DNA of 64,000 nucleotides from Myroides marinus (GCF_900109075.1 NZ_FNYS01000013.1:29555-93554); one strand, 5' to 3'. Positions 25,344 through 35,083 are shown, counted from the first letter of the stretch. Numbers and translations: made by a program. Notes: generated from the letters alone by a model not told the origin.

Positions 25344-25388
25344 TATACCAAAAGAAGTTATCTGAATTAGATAACTTCTTTTGGTATA
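25344..25388. terminator. Bidirectional terminator between ardA and topB
   Basis: A perfect 20-base stem (TATACCAAAAGAAGTTATCT and its complement) with a five-base loop, between convergent genes. Confidence 0.9.
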
Positions 25389-25399
25389 TTTAGTTTTAA

Positions 25400-27463
25400 T
25401 TACTTACTTTTAAACTCAAATCCAGTAGTACAATCTTCTTTTAGGTTAATATAAGCCTCAAATTTCTTTCCTGATTTACTTATCAATCCTTTTAGCAGTT
25501 TGGTTTTCCCCTGTTCAAGTAAATCTGTGATATCATCAATGGAGAGCTTAACGCCACAAATCTCTCTAAACAACACCCAATTACAATCAGTATCCAAACA
25601 TTTAACGACCTTTTCTCTTAATTGAAGTGTATTTTGTTTACACTTTGGACAAGATAGATCATCTGTTTCTGTGACTGGCTTGATAGCTAAAAGCTCCGAT
25701 GTTATCTCTGAAGTATAATCTTCAATCTGTCTGTGGAAATCTTCCATATTGATCTTATTTTCTTCAATATCTTTAAAAGCTGATTCCCATTTAGCGGTTA
25801 ACAGTACATCTGAGATAAGCTTATCCTTGACTATTTCATATACTTTGAGTCCTTTCTCTGTTGGAACAAGTGACTTGGCTTTTCTTATAATATAATCCCT
25901 ATTTAAAAGCGTTTCAATAATAGACGCTCTTGTTGCTGCTGTTCCAATTCCAACGTCTTTAATGACACTTTGAAGTGACTTATTTTCGACCTCTTTCGAG
26001 GCATTTTCCATAGCTGATAAAAGTGTACTCTCTGAATATAAAGCTTTTGGTCTTGTTGATTTCTCAAGAGTTTTAACTTCTTTTATCTTTAGTTTATCTC
26101 CTTGTTTTAAATCAGGTAGATCTATTACTACCTCTTCATTGGTAGATAACTCCTTTCTTACTTCTCTCCATCCAAACTCTATTATTGAAGACGATTTAAA
26201 ACTAAACTCATAATCTAAAATATTTAAAGTTACCTCTGTTTGCTTTTTTACACAAGGTTCAAATACCACTTCCCATACTCTTTGAGCAATCAAATGATAA
26301 ATACTCTCTTCTTTAGCGCTAATAGCTGAAGGAAGTCTGTCTGTGGTTAATAGTCCATGATGATCCGTTACCTTTACATCATTAACTATCTTCTTATTAA
26401 GCCTTGATAGCTTTAGTTTTAAAAGAAGATTACTGTATCTACTATCATCAGAGAGAACCTTTAATAGATTAGCAACCTCAGACCATAAATCCTCTGGAAT
26501 GTATTTACTTGAAGTTCTTGGATAGGTTATAAACTTCTTTTCATACAAGCTCTGAGCAATACTGAGTGTTTCATCTGCTGAGAATCCAAAGAGTTCATTG
26601 GCTCTTTTTTGAAGTGAGGTTAAATCAAAAAGAAGTGGGGACTCTTCCTTGATTGTCTTGGTTTCTACTTTTTGTATTTTAACTTCACTTTGTTTTTGAA
26701 TGAGTTTAAACGTTTGTTCTGCCCTTTGTTTATCATCCCATTTATCGTTTGAGAATGATTTAAATAAAACACCATCCTGTGAGTGTTGAAGCTCTATTTG
26801 ATAGTACTGTTTCTTTTTAAAAGAAGTATTCTCCAAGTACCGTTTACAGATAAGACTGAGCGTTGGAGTTTGTACTCTACCAACTGAATACACTGAGTCA
26901 TTCATTGAAACTGTTAGTGCTTGTGAGGCGTTTATACCTACAAGCCAATCTGCTCTACTTCTACTGTGGCCAGCTCTAAAAAGTCCTTCAAATTCACTTC
27001 CTTCTTTTAGATTCTGTAAACCATTTTTAATAGCTTTTTCAGTTAGTGAACTTATCCACAACCTTTTAAAAGGCTTATCGCAATTTAGATACTGGTAGAT
27101 ATAGCGAAAGATAAGCTCTCCTTCCCTGCCTGCATCAGTAGCTACAATAATCTCAGAACACCTTTTAAAGAGTCTATCAATGACTTTAAGCTGTTTTAAA
27201 GCACTTGGATCAGAAGTATATTTGTTTACTTTTTTAATCTTTCTTGGAAGTAACAAATATGACCTTGGTAAGATTGGCAAAGCCTCTCTTTTAAAACCTT
27301 GAAACCCATAATCCTCAGGCATGGCAAGTGAAACTAAATGACCAATAGCCCAAGTAACACAATATCCATTGCCTTCTATATATCCATCTTTTTTTGTTTT
27401 GGCTCCAACAAGCATAGCTATCTCCCTAGCTACACTTGGTTTTTCTGCAAGAATTACAATCAT
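25400..27463 (-). CDS. topB: Type IA DNA topoisomerase (topoisomerase III, TopB-like)
   Basis: A 687-residue topoisomerase. The Toprim domain begins VILAEKPSVAREIAM and includes ATDAGREGELIFRY. The active-site Tyr lies in FITYPRTSS (about residue 325), and a C-terminal zinc-ribbon-like segment has CPKC and a second Cys pair (about 620-650). It relaxes or decatenates DNA by single-strand passage. Topo III copies are standard in Bacteroidota ICEs, where they may resolve transfer intermediates; that role is inference. I chose the ATG at 27463; a TTG lies three codons upstream. It begins 11 bases downstream of the DUF3945 gene. Confidence 0.94.
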   Translation of the reverse strand: MIVILAEKPSVAREIAMLVGAKTKKDGYIEGNGYCVTWAIGHLVSLAMPEDYGFQGFKREALPILPRSYLLLPRKIKKVNKYTSDPSALKQLKVIDRLFKRCSEIIVATDAGREGELIFRYIYQYLNCDKPFKRLWISSLTEKAIKNGLQNLKEGSEFEGLFRAGHSRSRADWLVGINASQALTVSMNDSVYSVGRVQTPTLSLICKRYLENTSFKKKQYYQIELQHSQDGVLFKSFSNDKWDDKQRAEQTFKLIQKQSEVKIQKVETKTIKEESPLLFDLTSLQKRANELFGFSADETLSIAQSLYEKKFITYPRTSSKYIPEDLWSEVANLLKVLSDDSRYSNLLLKLKLSRLNKKIVNDVKVTDHHGLLTTDRLPSAISAKEESIYHLIAQRVWEVVFEPCVKKQTEVTLNILDYEFSFKSSSIIEFGWREVRKELSTNEEVVIDLPDLKQGDKLKIKEVKTLEKSTRPKALYSESTLLSAMENASKEVENKSLQSVIKDVGIGTAATRASIIETLLNRDYIIRKAKSLVPTEKGLKVYEIVKDKLISDVLLTAKWESAFKDIEENKINMEDFHRQIEDYTSEITSELLAIKPVTETDDLSCPKCKQNTLQLREKVVKCLDTDCNWVLFREICGVKLSIDDITDLLEQGKTKLLKGLISKSGKKFEAYINLKEDCTTGFEFKSK

Positions 27464-27474
27464 AGTTTTCAAGG

Positions 27475-28794
27475 TTAGATTTTACGCCCTTTTGATTTTT
27501 TAGGCTCATCCGTTTGTTTTTCCGATTTCGACTGAGTTTTTGATTGTTCTTCTTTGATTGGGTTTTGAAAAGAAAAATCAGCTTTCTTAGTTTCTTTGTT
27601 ATACGTCACATAGCCTTGATAAGGATTACCCCTTTTGTCAATAAGATCTTTGATATAAACCGATTTTCCCTCTAATAATTCTGCTTGTTCTTTATCAGTA
27701 AGTTCTTTTCCTCTAAAGGTTTTCAAATTATCTGATAACTGAGATTGATTTGATGTTTGACTCTGTGCTTGCGATTGTTTGTTGGTATTATCAAATAAAA
27801 ACTCAATATGTCCCTTAGCTGCATTATACTGAATTTCTGCATTAAATAGATTTCCTTTGGCTGAGGTCATTCCCTCTACAAGTAATGGTTTACCCTCTTT
27901 CAAAGTCTGAAGTTGTTCTTCACTAAGTATAATTCCTTTTACTTCCTTAGGTAGTTGCATTTTTTCAACTCTTGTAACTACAAGGTTATTAGTGAGTCTG
28001 TCCACACTTACCACGGATGGAATCTTCTCTTTAGTAGTAGGATGTGTTAGTTCCACTACTCTACCCATATTACCAGTTTTTAAAAGATTGTGCTTATCTT
28101 GTTTTGAAAACTCATGACCGTATAAAGGAACGTTGAGATTTGGATATTTCTTAACTCCTTCTAAGGCCATTACAACTTTGCCATCAGCATTTTTCTGAAG
28201 CGAAAGTCTCGCATCAAGAGAAAAAACAGCAGAGCCTAAATCAAGATTGACAGCTACTAAATCTTTTGTTTTATAACCTTTTAAGAGAGGATCTAAAAGA
28301 TCCATTTCTTGAAGCTTTTCTTTGGAAAGTCCTAACCTTGAGAGTGAATCCCAGTCAATATCTTTTATATCGAATTTATTAGAATTATACAGACATTCTT
28401 CTTTTGTGGGTTCTGCTACTTTGTTTTCTTTCTTTTGTTCTTTACCAACGTCAGATACTTGGTGTTTTAAAAACAACTCATGCGTAGGTCCTGATTGATT
28501 TAACTCCTTTTGCATTTGATTTGCCATCTTGATGGTCAAAAGCTCCGGAACTCTAAAAAAAGTAAATTGTGTTGGATTTTTAAGTTGGCTAAAAAAATTA
28601 GAAAAGAAGTTTGAAAAGAAATCTCCATTACGATCAACTTTTAAAAATTGATTTTGATTCTTTTTAGTAGCTGGGACTGTTTCAAGTTTACCATCTTTAT
28701 CTAATCCCTTTACTACTTGAATTTTATTTTTTGTTTTGTCATTAACAAGAAGCACATCATGCTCTACTTGTCTTTGTGTGTTTTCTGTACTCAT
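27475..28794 (-). CDS. DUF3945-family protein
   Basis: A 439-residue charged, Gln/Lys-rich protein. The N-terminus (DVLLVNDKTKNKIQVVKGLD, then FFSNFFSNFFSQLKNPTQF) and the repeated YVTYNKETKKADF-like units in the C-terminal half match DUF3945 proteins that accompany topB on Bacteroidota conjugative elements. Related units occur near residues 225-345 and 365-420. The tail is basic (KPKKSKGRKI-like). The biochemical role is unknown; close linkage to topB suggests a DNA-processing partner. It is the middle gene of the unit HTH - DUF3945 - topB. Confidence 0.82.
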   Translation of the reverse strand: MSTENTQRQVEHDVLLVNDKTKNKIQVVKGLDKDGKLETVPATKKNQNQFLKVDRNGDFFSNFFSNFFSQLKNPTQFTFFRVPELLTIKMANQMQKELNQSGPTHELFLKHQVSDVGKEQKKENKVAEPTKEECLYNSNKFDIKDIDWDSLSRLGLSKEKLQEMDLLDPLLKGYKTKDLVAVNLDLGSAVFSLDARLSLQKNADGKVVMALEGVKKYPNLNVPLYGHEFSKQDKHNLLKTGNMGRVVELTHPTTKEKIPSVVSVDRLTNNLVVTRVEKMQLPKEVKGIILSEEQLQTLKEGKPLLVEGMTSAKGNLFNAEIQYNAAKGHIEFLFDNTNKQSQAQSQTSNQSQLSDNLKTFRGKELTDKEQAELLEGKSVYIKDLIDKRGNPYQGYVTYNKETKKADFSFQNPIKEEQSKTQSKSEKQTDEPKKSKGRKI

Positions 28795-28895
28795 AATACA
28801 TAGTTTTAAATGATTAAAAACTTAAAACTAAAGCCAAGATACTTTGCAAAGTAAATAGTCTGTTTTAAAGGTTACTCTTGGCCTTTAGCTGCTAT

Positions 28896-29192
28896 TTACA
28901 TCTTGCGTACAGGATGTTTAAAACATTCTCTGATAAACTGATTTACATCTGAACGCTTGTAGTAAAGTTTACCACTAATTGTATAATAAGGGAGTTTGCC
29001 ATCAGATCGATAACGTTGTAATGAACGTGGACTTATTTTTAATAACTGTAAAACATCTTGGTTATCTAAAAGCTCTTCTCCATCTATAGTTTGAGTTTTT
29101 ATAGGGAGTTCTTTTATATGTTCTGACAAATGATCGAAGCGTGTCATAATACGCTCCATCCATAAAAAGAATTCTGTGCGATCTATATTCAT
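28896..29192 (-). CDS. Excisionase-like helix-turn-helix protein
   Basis: A 98-residue DNA-binding protein with a MerR/excisionase-type winged helix in its C-terminal half: DNQDVLQLLKISPRSLQRYR followed by GKLPYYTISGKLYYKRSDV. Such proteins in Bacteroidota ICEs act as transcription factors or recombination directionality factors. It lies upstream of DUF3945 and topB on the same strand, with about 100 bases between that contain a GCCAAGA/TCTTGGC dyad. A related protein is encoded at 60183. Confidence 0.85.
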   Translation of the reverse strand: MNIDRTEFFLWMERIMTRFDHLSEHIKELPIKTQTIDGEELLDNQDVLQLLKISPRSLQRYRSDGKLPYYTISGKLYYKRSDVNQFIRECFKHPVRKM

Positions 29193-29383
29193 AATGTTAG
29201 AATTTAATGGGTTAATTAAATTTGTTAGCTAACATTACAAAAGAACAAAGCTTGGCAAGATAAATCTGCCAAGCTTTGCCAATGGGTATGTTTTATTGCT
29301 ATAAATATTAGCAAAAAATAATTTAAATAATGAATATAATGAAGTATGTTAGTAACAGTTAACCTTTAAAAAATTAAAATATT

Positions 29384-29509
29384 ATGGGATTAAAACCAGG
29401 ACCTAAAAGAACCGCTATTTCAACAGGAGAGCCAGATAAACGTCAAAGAGACAATAAAGACACTCCAGGTAACACACCTTCTCTTAAACCACCTAAACGT
29501 AGTAAATAA
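29384..29509 (+). CDS. Small basic protein, 41 residues
   Basis: A short reading frame starting MGLKPGPKRTAISTGEPDKR and ending PPKRSK. It is very basic and rich in Pro, Lys, Thr and Gly, so probably disordered. It has an A-rich upstream stretch and is followed 17 bases later by a clear terminator (29527-29559), which supports it as a real gene. Function is unknown; a nucleic-acid-binding role is possible from charge alone. Confidence 0.6.
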   Translation: MGLKPGPKRTAISTGEPDKRQRDNKDTPGNTPSLKPPKRSK

Positions 29510-29526
29510 AATGACTATGACTAATT

Positions 29527-29559
29527 AAAAAGCACCGTTTTCTGAAACAGTGCTTTTTT
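29527..29559 (+). terminator. Terminator after the small basic gene
   Basis: Stem AAAAAGCAC-GTTT against AAAC-GTGCTTTTTT with a short TCTG loop and a T run. Confidence 0.85.
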
Positions 29560-29564
29560 AATAT

Positions 29565-29572
29565 TACTTTTG
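29565..29572 (+). promoter_or_regulatory. -7 promoter box of the PRTase-NADAR pair
   Basis: TACTTTTG matches the Bacteroidota -7 consensus TAnnTTTG and lies 38 bases before the start codon of the phosphoribosyltransferase-like gene. It follows directly after the terminator of the previous gene, so the pair should be an independent transcription unit. Confidence 0.6.
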
Positions 29573-29609
29573 TCTATATTAACTCTAATCAAAATTAAAA
29601 TAATACTTT

Positions 29610-30653
29610 ATGGAGGAAGTTATAAGGAAAATACATACAGTAATTGAGGATTATAGAAATCATGATGGTATATATATTACCCCTGAACATATAGCTAATT
29701 GGGCTAATCAATTTGGAGATCATAATGAGTTTGTTTTAAATGAAATACTTGAAATATTACCTAAGGTTTATATCTCAAGAAACAAAGCAAAAGAATATAT
29801 AAAACAACATATTGATGCTTATATTAATCTTTATAAATATACCAATGTATCAACTTTCCTTAGTGACACAGAGTTTCTAAACATGCAACTACCTCATAAA
29901 AGTCAACCAGCTATTCTAATGCTTCTTGAAGAAGTACTAAATGAAGTATATGGTGAATCTTATTTGAGATACACAACCTATCCTAAGATCAATTACATTT
30001 ATTTCGATGATATTTTAGCCTCAGGAAGCACTGTAGGAAATCATATTCTTACTTGGTTACATCAACAAGATACACATGGTAGAGCAAATCATGAAAAAAT
30101 AAGCAATAAAGAAATTAGACTTTCAATTAGTTTGTTTTGTAAACATGTTTGGGGGTTTTCATTTCAGAAATATCGTATTATCAAAGAATTTGGTGACAAA
30201 ACAGAAAGAAAAATTAATTGGTACTGGAACTATGAAGCTCAAAACCATGCTAAATTTAATAATCAACAACTAAATATAGCCAAACCAGTTAAAGGAGATA
30301 ATATTACTATCAATACTTATTTCGCATCATTAACAGCTACTAAATATGATGATTATGCTTTCCGAAAAGTTAACACACCTATTAATGAGTATTTCTTTAC
30401 AAATAAAGAAAATAGAATTAAATTTGAGAATATCTTAGTAGAAAAGGGAATTGAAATCATTGGTATGATTAAAGGTGAAGTAAAACCAAATATACGTCCA
30501 CTTGGTCTTATAAATCCAAGTTATAAGATTTTAGGATTAGGAACACACTTTTTTACTTGGCGTAATATTCCAAATAATAGCCCGTTAGTATATTGGTGGG
30601 AAGTATCAGGACATGACTGGATACCATTATTTTCTGTTGCAAACAGAGGTTAG
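29610..30653 (+). CDS. Phosphoribosyltransferase-like conflict-system protein (PRTase-CE type)
   Basis: A 347-residue protein. The centre holds a strand-loop-helix IYFDDILASGSTVGNHI (about residues 130-146), which matches the PRPP-binding motif of type I phosphoribosyltransferases (two acidic residues, then a small-residue phosphate loop). A helical N-terminal region precedes it and a C-terminal domain of about 180 residues with many aromatic residues follows. This layout resembles the PRTase-CE proteins proposed from comparative genomics to act in biological conflicts. A NADAR gene follows after 27 bases. Together they suggest a nucleotide- or ADP-ribose-based defence or toxin-antitoxin unit. 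The family call is recalled, not searched; the function is inference. Confidence 0.72.
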   Translation: MEEVIRKIHTVIEDYRNHDGIYITPEHIANWANQFGDHNEFVLNEILEILPKVYISRNKAKEYIKQHIDAYINLYKYTNVSTFLSDTEFLNMQLPHKSQPAILMLLEEVLNEVYGESYLRYTTYPKINYIYFDDILASGSTVGNHILTWLHQQDTHGRANHEKISNKEIRLSISLFCKHVWGFSFQKYRIIKEFGDKTERKINWYWNYEAQNHAKFNNQQLNIAKPVKGDNITINTYFASLTATKYDDYAFRKVNTPINEYFFTNKENRIKFENILVEKGIEIIGMIKGEVKPNIRPLGLINPSYKILGLGTHFFTWRNIPNNSPLVYWWEVSGHDWIPLFSVANRG

Positions 30654-30680
30654 TTTCTATTAATTTTATATCTTCGTATT

Positions 30681-31298
30681 ATGAATCTTAAAGTAAGAGA
30701 GTACAAAACTAAAGAGGTTATCACATTTGCTAAGACAAGTGATAAATTTGGTGGGCTATCTAATATGGCTCCAGGATATTCTTTGTTTGTAAATGAAGTA
30801 AATATCCAAAGCTCTGAACTACTATATCAAGCATTCCGTTTTTCATTATTTCCTTCAATTCAAGAAGAGATTTTTAGAACAGAAAACCCAATGGATGCCA
30901 AAAAGATTAGTCGAAAATATAATAACTATTCACGACAAGATTGGGATCAAGTGAAATTCAAGATTATGAAATGGAGTCTTGAGGTAAAATTAATTCAAAA
31001 CTATAAGAAATTTTCAGAGCTTTTATTAAGCACAGGAAATCTTCCAATTGTGGAATATTCTGTTAAAGATGATATTTGGGGAGCTAAACCTACAGGAGAG
31101 AATACTTTAATTGGAGTAAATGCACTTGGTCGATTGTTAATGGAATTAAGAGAGAAAATTTTGAGTGGTCAAATACACTCGGAAAGTGTAATATACCCTC
31201 TTGATATTTCTGCATTTTTATTATTTAATAAGCCTATTGGAGAAGTTTATAATGATTCTTATTTCATAGAAGATTTGGATGAAATTTATGCCTATTAG
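30681..31298 (+). CDS. NADAR-domain protein (YbiA/DUF1768 family)
   Basis: A 205-residue protein. The NADAR domain spans about residues 12-165, with FGGLSNMAPG near 24, SSELLYQAFRF near 44, DAKKISRKYN near 73, and the C-terminal motif IVEYSVKDDIWG (about 115-126) followed by GVNALGRLLMELR. Known members cleave N-glycosidic bonds, acting on riboflavin-pathway intermediates or removing ADP-ribose from guanine bases opposite DarT toxins. The extra C-terminal 40 residues are unassigned. It is co-directional with the PRTase-like gene and ends before a strong terminator. It could protect from, or carry out, a modification linked to its partner. Confidence 0.85.
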   Translation: MNLKVREYKTKEVITFAKTSDKFGGLSNMAPGYSLFVNEVNIQSSELLYQAFRFSLFPSIQEEIFRTENPMDAKKISRKYNNYSRQDWDQVKFKIMKWSLEVKLIQNYKKFSELLLSTGNLPIVEYSVKDDIWGAKPTGENTLIGVNALGRLLMELREKILSGQIHSESVIYPLDISAFLLFNKPIGEVYNDSYFIEDLDEIYAY

Positions 31299-31332
31299 AG
31301 ATTAAGTATTTATCATTATAATATACTCATTT

Positions 31333-31378
31333 AAAAAAAACGTTGTCTGATTATAATTAATCAGACAACGTTTTTTTT
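31333..31378. terminator. Bidirectional terminator between NADAR and DUF262 genes
   Basis: A near-perfect stem AAAAAAAACGTTGTCTGATT / AATCAGACAACGTTTTTTTT with a T run on both strands, between convergent operons. Confidence 0.92.
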
Positions 31379-31448
31379 ATAATGGGTACCACTTCATCAT
31401 AAAATATAGTTATACATTCGCTCATATAAAATCTATACATAAGATGGC

Positions 31449-33740
31449 TTACAATAATGAATCCAAACGCTTCTTAAATGAATTAAAATATTCTTCATCT
31501 ACTTCTACATTATTACCATTCTTCAGTTCTATCAACATATCAACTATCGTTCTTCGAATTGTTTCTTTATTCCAAACTTTATATTTAGAATAAATAACTA
31601 ACCAAGTAATATAAAAATCTTGATAAGATCTTCTAAAAGTCTTAGAGTTTTTTACATTAAAAAACTCATTAACTGCATCTTTCTTTAAATGTCCCTCAAA
31701 CAATTCTCCAAAAAAACAAATCAATTCTTCTGTTTTAGTAATAGAATTAAGAAAAATTTCCTTCTCTGAAATATTTTCATCCAATTTACTTAAAAAATCA
31801 GTTATAGCAGATTTATTTTTAATCCTACAAGTTATTCTATCACTCCTCAAAAATAAACCTAGTACTTTATCATAAGAATTATGTTTTTCTAAATGAAAAA
31901 CTAAATACGATAAAATGGTTACTAATTCTTCATTTTCCATTCTATCAGTTTTTCCCGATACTCTTTCCTTATTGTAGAACCAATCTATACTCTTATCAGT
32001 AATTTTTTTAATGTTATTAATTACATCATTATCAACAGTAGAATTCCACATTTCAAATGAATTATTATTTATTGGATAAGGTTTTTGATTTAATCTAATA
32101 AATAAATCTGTTGCTGAAAAATTATTATTAAGATTCTCCTCTATAACTATTTCATCTATAACAAAATCTAATATTTTATCTTGTTCTAAAGGAGAAAACG
32201 AAGAATAATTCTTTCCATTTTTATCTAAAATTTTCAAACCTTTTAATTTAAAATTATTATTTGACGAATAAGTAAGATTATTTGTTTCATTTATATATTG
32301 TTTCCCCAAAAAAGCGATAATAGATAAAAGTCTTTGCTGTCCATCAATTACCTCTTTAATTCCGTCTTTACGTTTATAAATAAATATGGGAGGAAGGTTA
32401 ATCCCTAATAATATACTTTCTATAATAGCGGATGCCTTTAAGATTGAAACTCTTTCTTGACGTTGGTATGAAGGACGAATCAAATATTTATAAGTTATCA
32501 CGTCTGATAATATCTCCTCTATTGGTTTTGAAACAGGAGAAGGCTTATTGATGCGCAAGCTTTCAAGATTACTTAATACATTTTCTGCATCTTTATCAGT
32601 CTGAGTCAATTTAATCAGATCTTCAGTAAAATCGTTTCTTTTAATAAAAAGTTCAAACTTAAATGATAATACACTTTCAAAAAAGGAAGCTACATTCTCA
32701 AATCTTTCAATTATATTTCTATAATAAAAAGAATTATCCTCCGAATAAATATGTAGATTCGAATTAATATGTTGATACAACTTCTCATTTAAATCCATAC
32801 TTAACACAGGAATCCCTTCTTGATCAAGTATTCTTATTGCCCAAAGGATACTCTCATTTATTAGTCTATTATTTTGGGCTAATCCTTTTTGAAAAAAATA
32901 TTCATTAATAGCAAAAACATTTTCTATTTCATTCTTAAAGAGATCTAGCTCCAATTTCAAATCTTCAATTGTATTAATAAATGCTTGATATAAAATTGAT
33001 AACGTTTCATTTCTCCTATTTCCTTGAGCATATCTCGAGATTGGAAAACGTGATAATACGAACGATTTTCTAAGAAAATCGATCATCCTTTCTTTTAATT
33101 CTATACTATCAACATCGTTATAAAAAAATGCCTTTTTAAATTTTGCATAAAAAGAATCGTCATCAATTAATACTTTTTCAAATAAATTAGAAAGATTATC
33201 TGAATCGTATTTAGCTGAATCAACTTCTATTGAAGTTAGAGGTGTTATACCTGTATTATACCTCCTAAAAATCTCTTTTTTTATTTTATCTTCTAAATTA
33301 GAATCTATTCCAACAATAACCTCAAACTCATAAACTCTAATATTAGAGTTCCAAAAGATTTCTTTTATTTCATCTTTTAGTTTATTAAAATTTTGTTTTG
33401 CAAGGGCTGGCAATGATAATAGACCACGATCTATTAAAGAAAAATCATTTTCTATAAATCTCTTTAGTGTTTCAAATCTTTGTCTACCATCAATCACTTC
33501 AATACTTGAACCTGATTTAAATAAAATAAGTGGAGGGATTTCTGTCCCTAAAAGTACACTTTCTATAAAAAAAGTTTGTTTTACATTATCCCAAACGTAA
33601 TTACGTTGATAATAAGGTTTGTAATTAATTCTACGCAAATTTCTTTCACTCAATAAAGTTTTTATCGAGATGGTTCTAGGTGTAATCTTAAGACTACCTT
33701 TAAAAATATTTAAAAAACTATTTTCTGTTAAACTATACAT
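31449..33740 (-). CDS. Tandem DUF262 protein (ParB/GmrS-like fold), probable defence effector
   Basis: A 763-residue protein with two DUF262-type domains. The first has YYQRNYVW (about 43-50) and DGRQR (84-88); the second has SYQRQERV (about 424) and DGQQR (466-470). Between them lies a helical linker, and a helical C-terminal region of about 170 residues follows. DUF262 is the ParB-like NTPase/nuclease fold of GmrS in GmrSD modified-DNA restriction. The HNH domain of GmrD (DUF1524) is not seen here. Both DGxQR motifs are intact. It starts 4 bases after the putAbiC gene and ends an HTH - putAbiC - DUF262 operon. It is very rich in Asn, Ile and Lys. Confidence 0.85.
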   Translation of the reverse strand: MYSLTENSFLNIFKGSLKITPRTISIKTLLSERNLRRINYKPYYQRNYVWDNVKQTFFIESVLLGTEIPPLILFKSGSSIEVIDGRQRFETLKRFIENDFSLIDRGLLSLPALAKQNFNKLKDEIKEIFWNSNIRVYEFEVIVGIDSNLEDKIKKEIFRRYNTGITPLTSIEVDSAKYDSDNLSNLFEKVLIDDDSFYAKFKKAFFYNDVDSIELKERMIDFLRKSFVLSRFPISRYAQGNRRNETLSILYQAFINTIEDLKLELDLFKNEIENVFAINEYFFQKGLAQNNRLINESILWAIRILDQEGIPVLSMDLNEKLYQHINSNLHIYSEDNSFYYRNIIERFENVASFFESVLSFKFELFIKRNDFTEDLIKLTQTDKDAENVLSNLESLRINKPSPVSKPIEEILSDVITYKYLIRPSYQRQERVSILKASAIIESILLGINLPPIFIYKRKDGIKEVIDGQQRLLSIIAFLGKQYINETNNLTYSSNNNFKLKGLKILDKNGKNYSSFSPLEQDKILDFVIDEIVIEENLNNNFSATDLFIRLNQKPYPINNNSFEMWNSTVDNDVINNIKKITDKSIDWFYNKERVSGKTDRMENEELVTILSYLVFHLEKHNSYDKVLGLFLRSDRITCRIKNKSAITDFLSKLDENISEKEIFLNSITKTEELICFFGELFEGHLKKDAVNEFFNVKNSKTFRRSYQDFYITWLVIYSKYKVWNKETIRRTIVDMLIELKNGNNVEVDEEYFNSFKKRLDSLL

Positions 33741-33744
33741 ATTA

Positions 33745-35040
33745 TTATAGACTTTCTACATTATTAATCTGAAATAGAAACTCTATTTCTTCTTCCTTTT
33801 CAATTTTTGAAAATAAAATTTCCTCTTCATTACCTTTAATATATTTAGACATATATAAAATTGTATATAAATGTCTTTTGATAATTTTTTTTATCAAATC
33901 TGTATGTAGATAATTTTGTTGACCAAATTCCTGGTTTAAAAATACAATAGAAAAATTAAATACATTATTAATTTGTAATTTAACTTTCACATCTAAACCT
34001 AGAGTATAAATTTGATATGATCTATTTATATCTTCTGTGCTTTCTATATTCTTAAAATCATTAATACCTTCAATAATTATATTTCCATTTCTTCCCAAGA
34101 ATATCTGTAATTGATTTTTTGTCAATGCTGGTATATCAAAATTGAATTCTAGTTTATCAAACAAATTTATATGTTTTAAAAAATTATATTTTATAATCAA
34201 CGTTCTTACATTAAGCCCAAAATCAGTATGATAATTATAATTTAAAACTAGTAATTCAACATCTGACAATTGCGACCTTAATAACTTAAAATACTCATTT
34301 TTTTTATAGTCGTCTATATTTGAAGTATCTATCAATACCATTATTCTATATAAGGTTTTGAAATACGGTGATAAATTATTTCTATACAAATTAAACACCT
34401 CAAGATATACATCACATATGTTCTGCAAAACATCCTCAATTTTATCATTATCTTGTATATCTTTTCCTTTTATTTCACTAAAAATTTCACTAAAAAAATT
34501 ACCTGAATCACATTTTTTATCCAAAGAATCCCTAAATTCATTGAATATATTTAAGTAAGAAAAAAAGCTAGAATCAAATTGTTGAACCCTTGCTGTATTA
34601 GACTGTTCTTTTAATTCCTTATTTTGTTGTCTATATAAGTTTGTTTGCTCACGGATTAAGAGTGTTTGCTCCTCATATACTTTTCTTGTCTCTTCTAACT
34701 CTGTTTTCTGAGCCTGAAATTCATTTACTTGCTGTTCCAAGGCTGATGTTTGCAACCTAATATTTTCTTGATTTATAGAAATATCTTTCCTTTGTTCTTT
34801 TAGAGCTACATAAAACAATATTACACCTGCTAATGAGAACATACTTCCAATAAATCCACCAATAAAATCTCCAAATTGCCCTATTATTGATTCGTCAGGT
34901 ATCTTTGAAAACTTCCAGTCACCAAAAATTAAATAAACTAAAATAGTTAGGACTATTACTACCAATCCAAACAATGAAATTATTTTACCTGTTTTCTCAG
35001 AGAAAAACGTACTCTCATCCTCTGGTTTATTGTTTCCCAT
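33745..35040 (-). CDS. Membrane-anchored coiled-coil protein with putative abortive-infection (putAbiC) domain
   Basis: A 431-residue protein. Two N-terminal membrane helices (about 15-40 and 52-78) are followed by a long coiled coil rich in Gln and Glu (about 80-150). Then come QQFDSSFFSYLNIFNEF (about 155) and a helical C-terminal domain. This order and the FDSSFFSYL motif match proteins annotated as putative phage abortive-infection proteins (putAbiC). Such proteins are thought to sit in the membrane and trigger growth arrest on infection; the mechanism is not established. Only 4 bases separate it from the tandem DUF262 gene and 43 from the regulator gene. Confidence 0.8.
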   Translation of the reverse strand: MGNNKPEDESTFFSEKTGKIISLFGLVVIVLTILVYLIFGDWKFSKIPDESIIGQFGDFIGGFIGSMFSLAGVILFYVALKEQRKDISINQENIRLQTSALEQQVNEFQAQKTELEETRKVYEEQTLLIREQTNLYRQQNKELKEQSNTARVQQFDSSFFSYLNIFNEFRDSLDKKCDSGNFFSEIFSEIKGKDIQDNDKIEDVLQNICDVYLEVFNLYRNNLSPYFKTLYRIMVLIDTSNIDDYKKNEYFKLLRSQLSDVELLVLNYNYHTDFGLNVRTLIIKYNFLKHINLFDKLEFNFDIPALTKNQLQIFLGRNGNIIIEGINDFKNIESTEDINRSYQIYTLGLDVKVKLQINNVFNFSIVFLNQEFGQQNYLHTDLIKKIIKRHLYTILYMSKYIKGNEEEILFSKIEKEEEIEFLFQINNVESL

Positions 35041-35083
35041 ATTTAATATCTATTTAGTATAAATCTAACTACAATTATTTACC

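Noticed and set aside
31449..33740. A complete GmrSD modification-dependent restriction enzyme
   Set aside because: Two DUF262 domains are present, but no DUF1524/HNH motif could be found in the C-terminal region.
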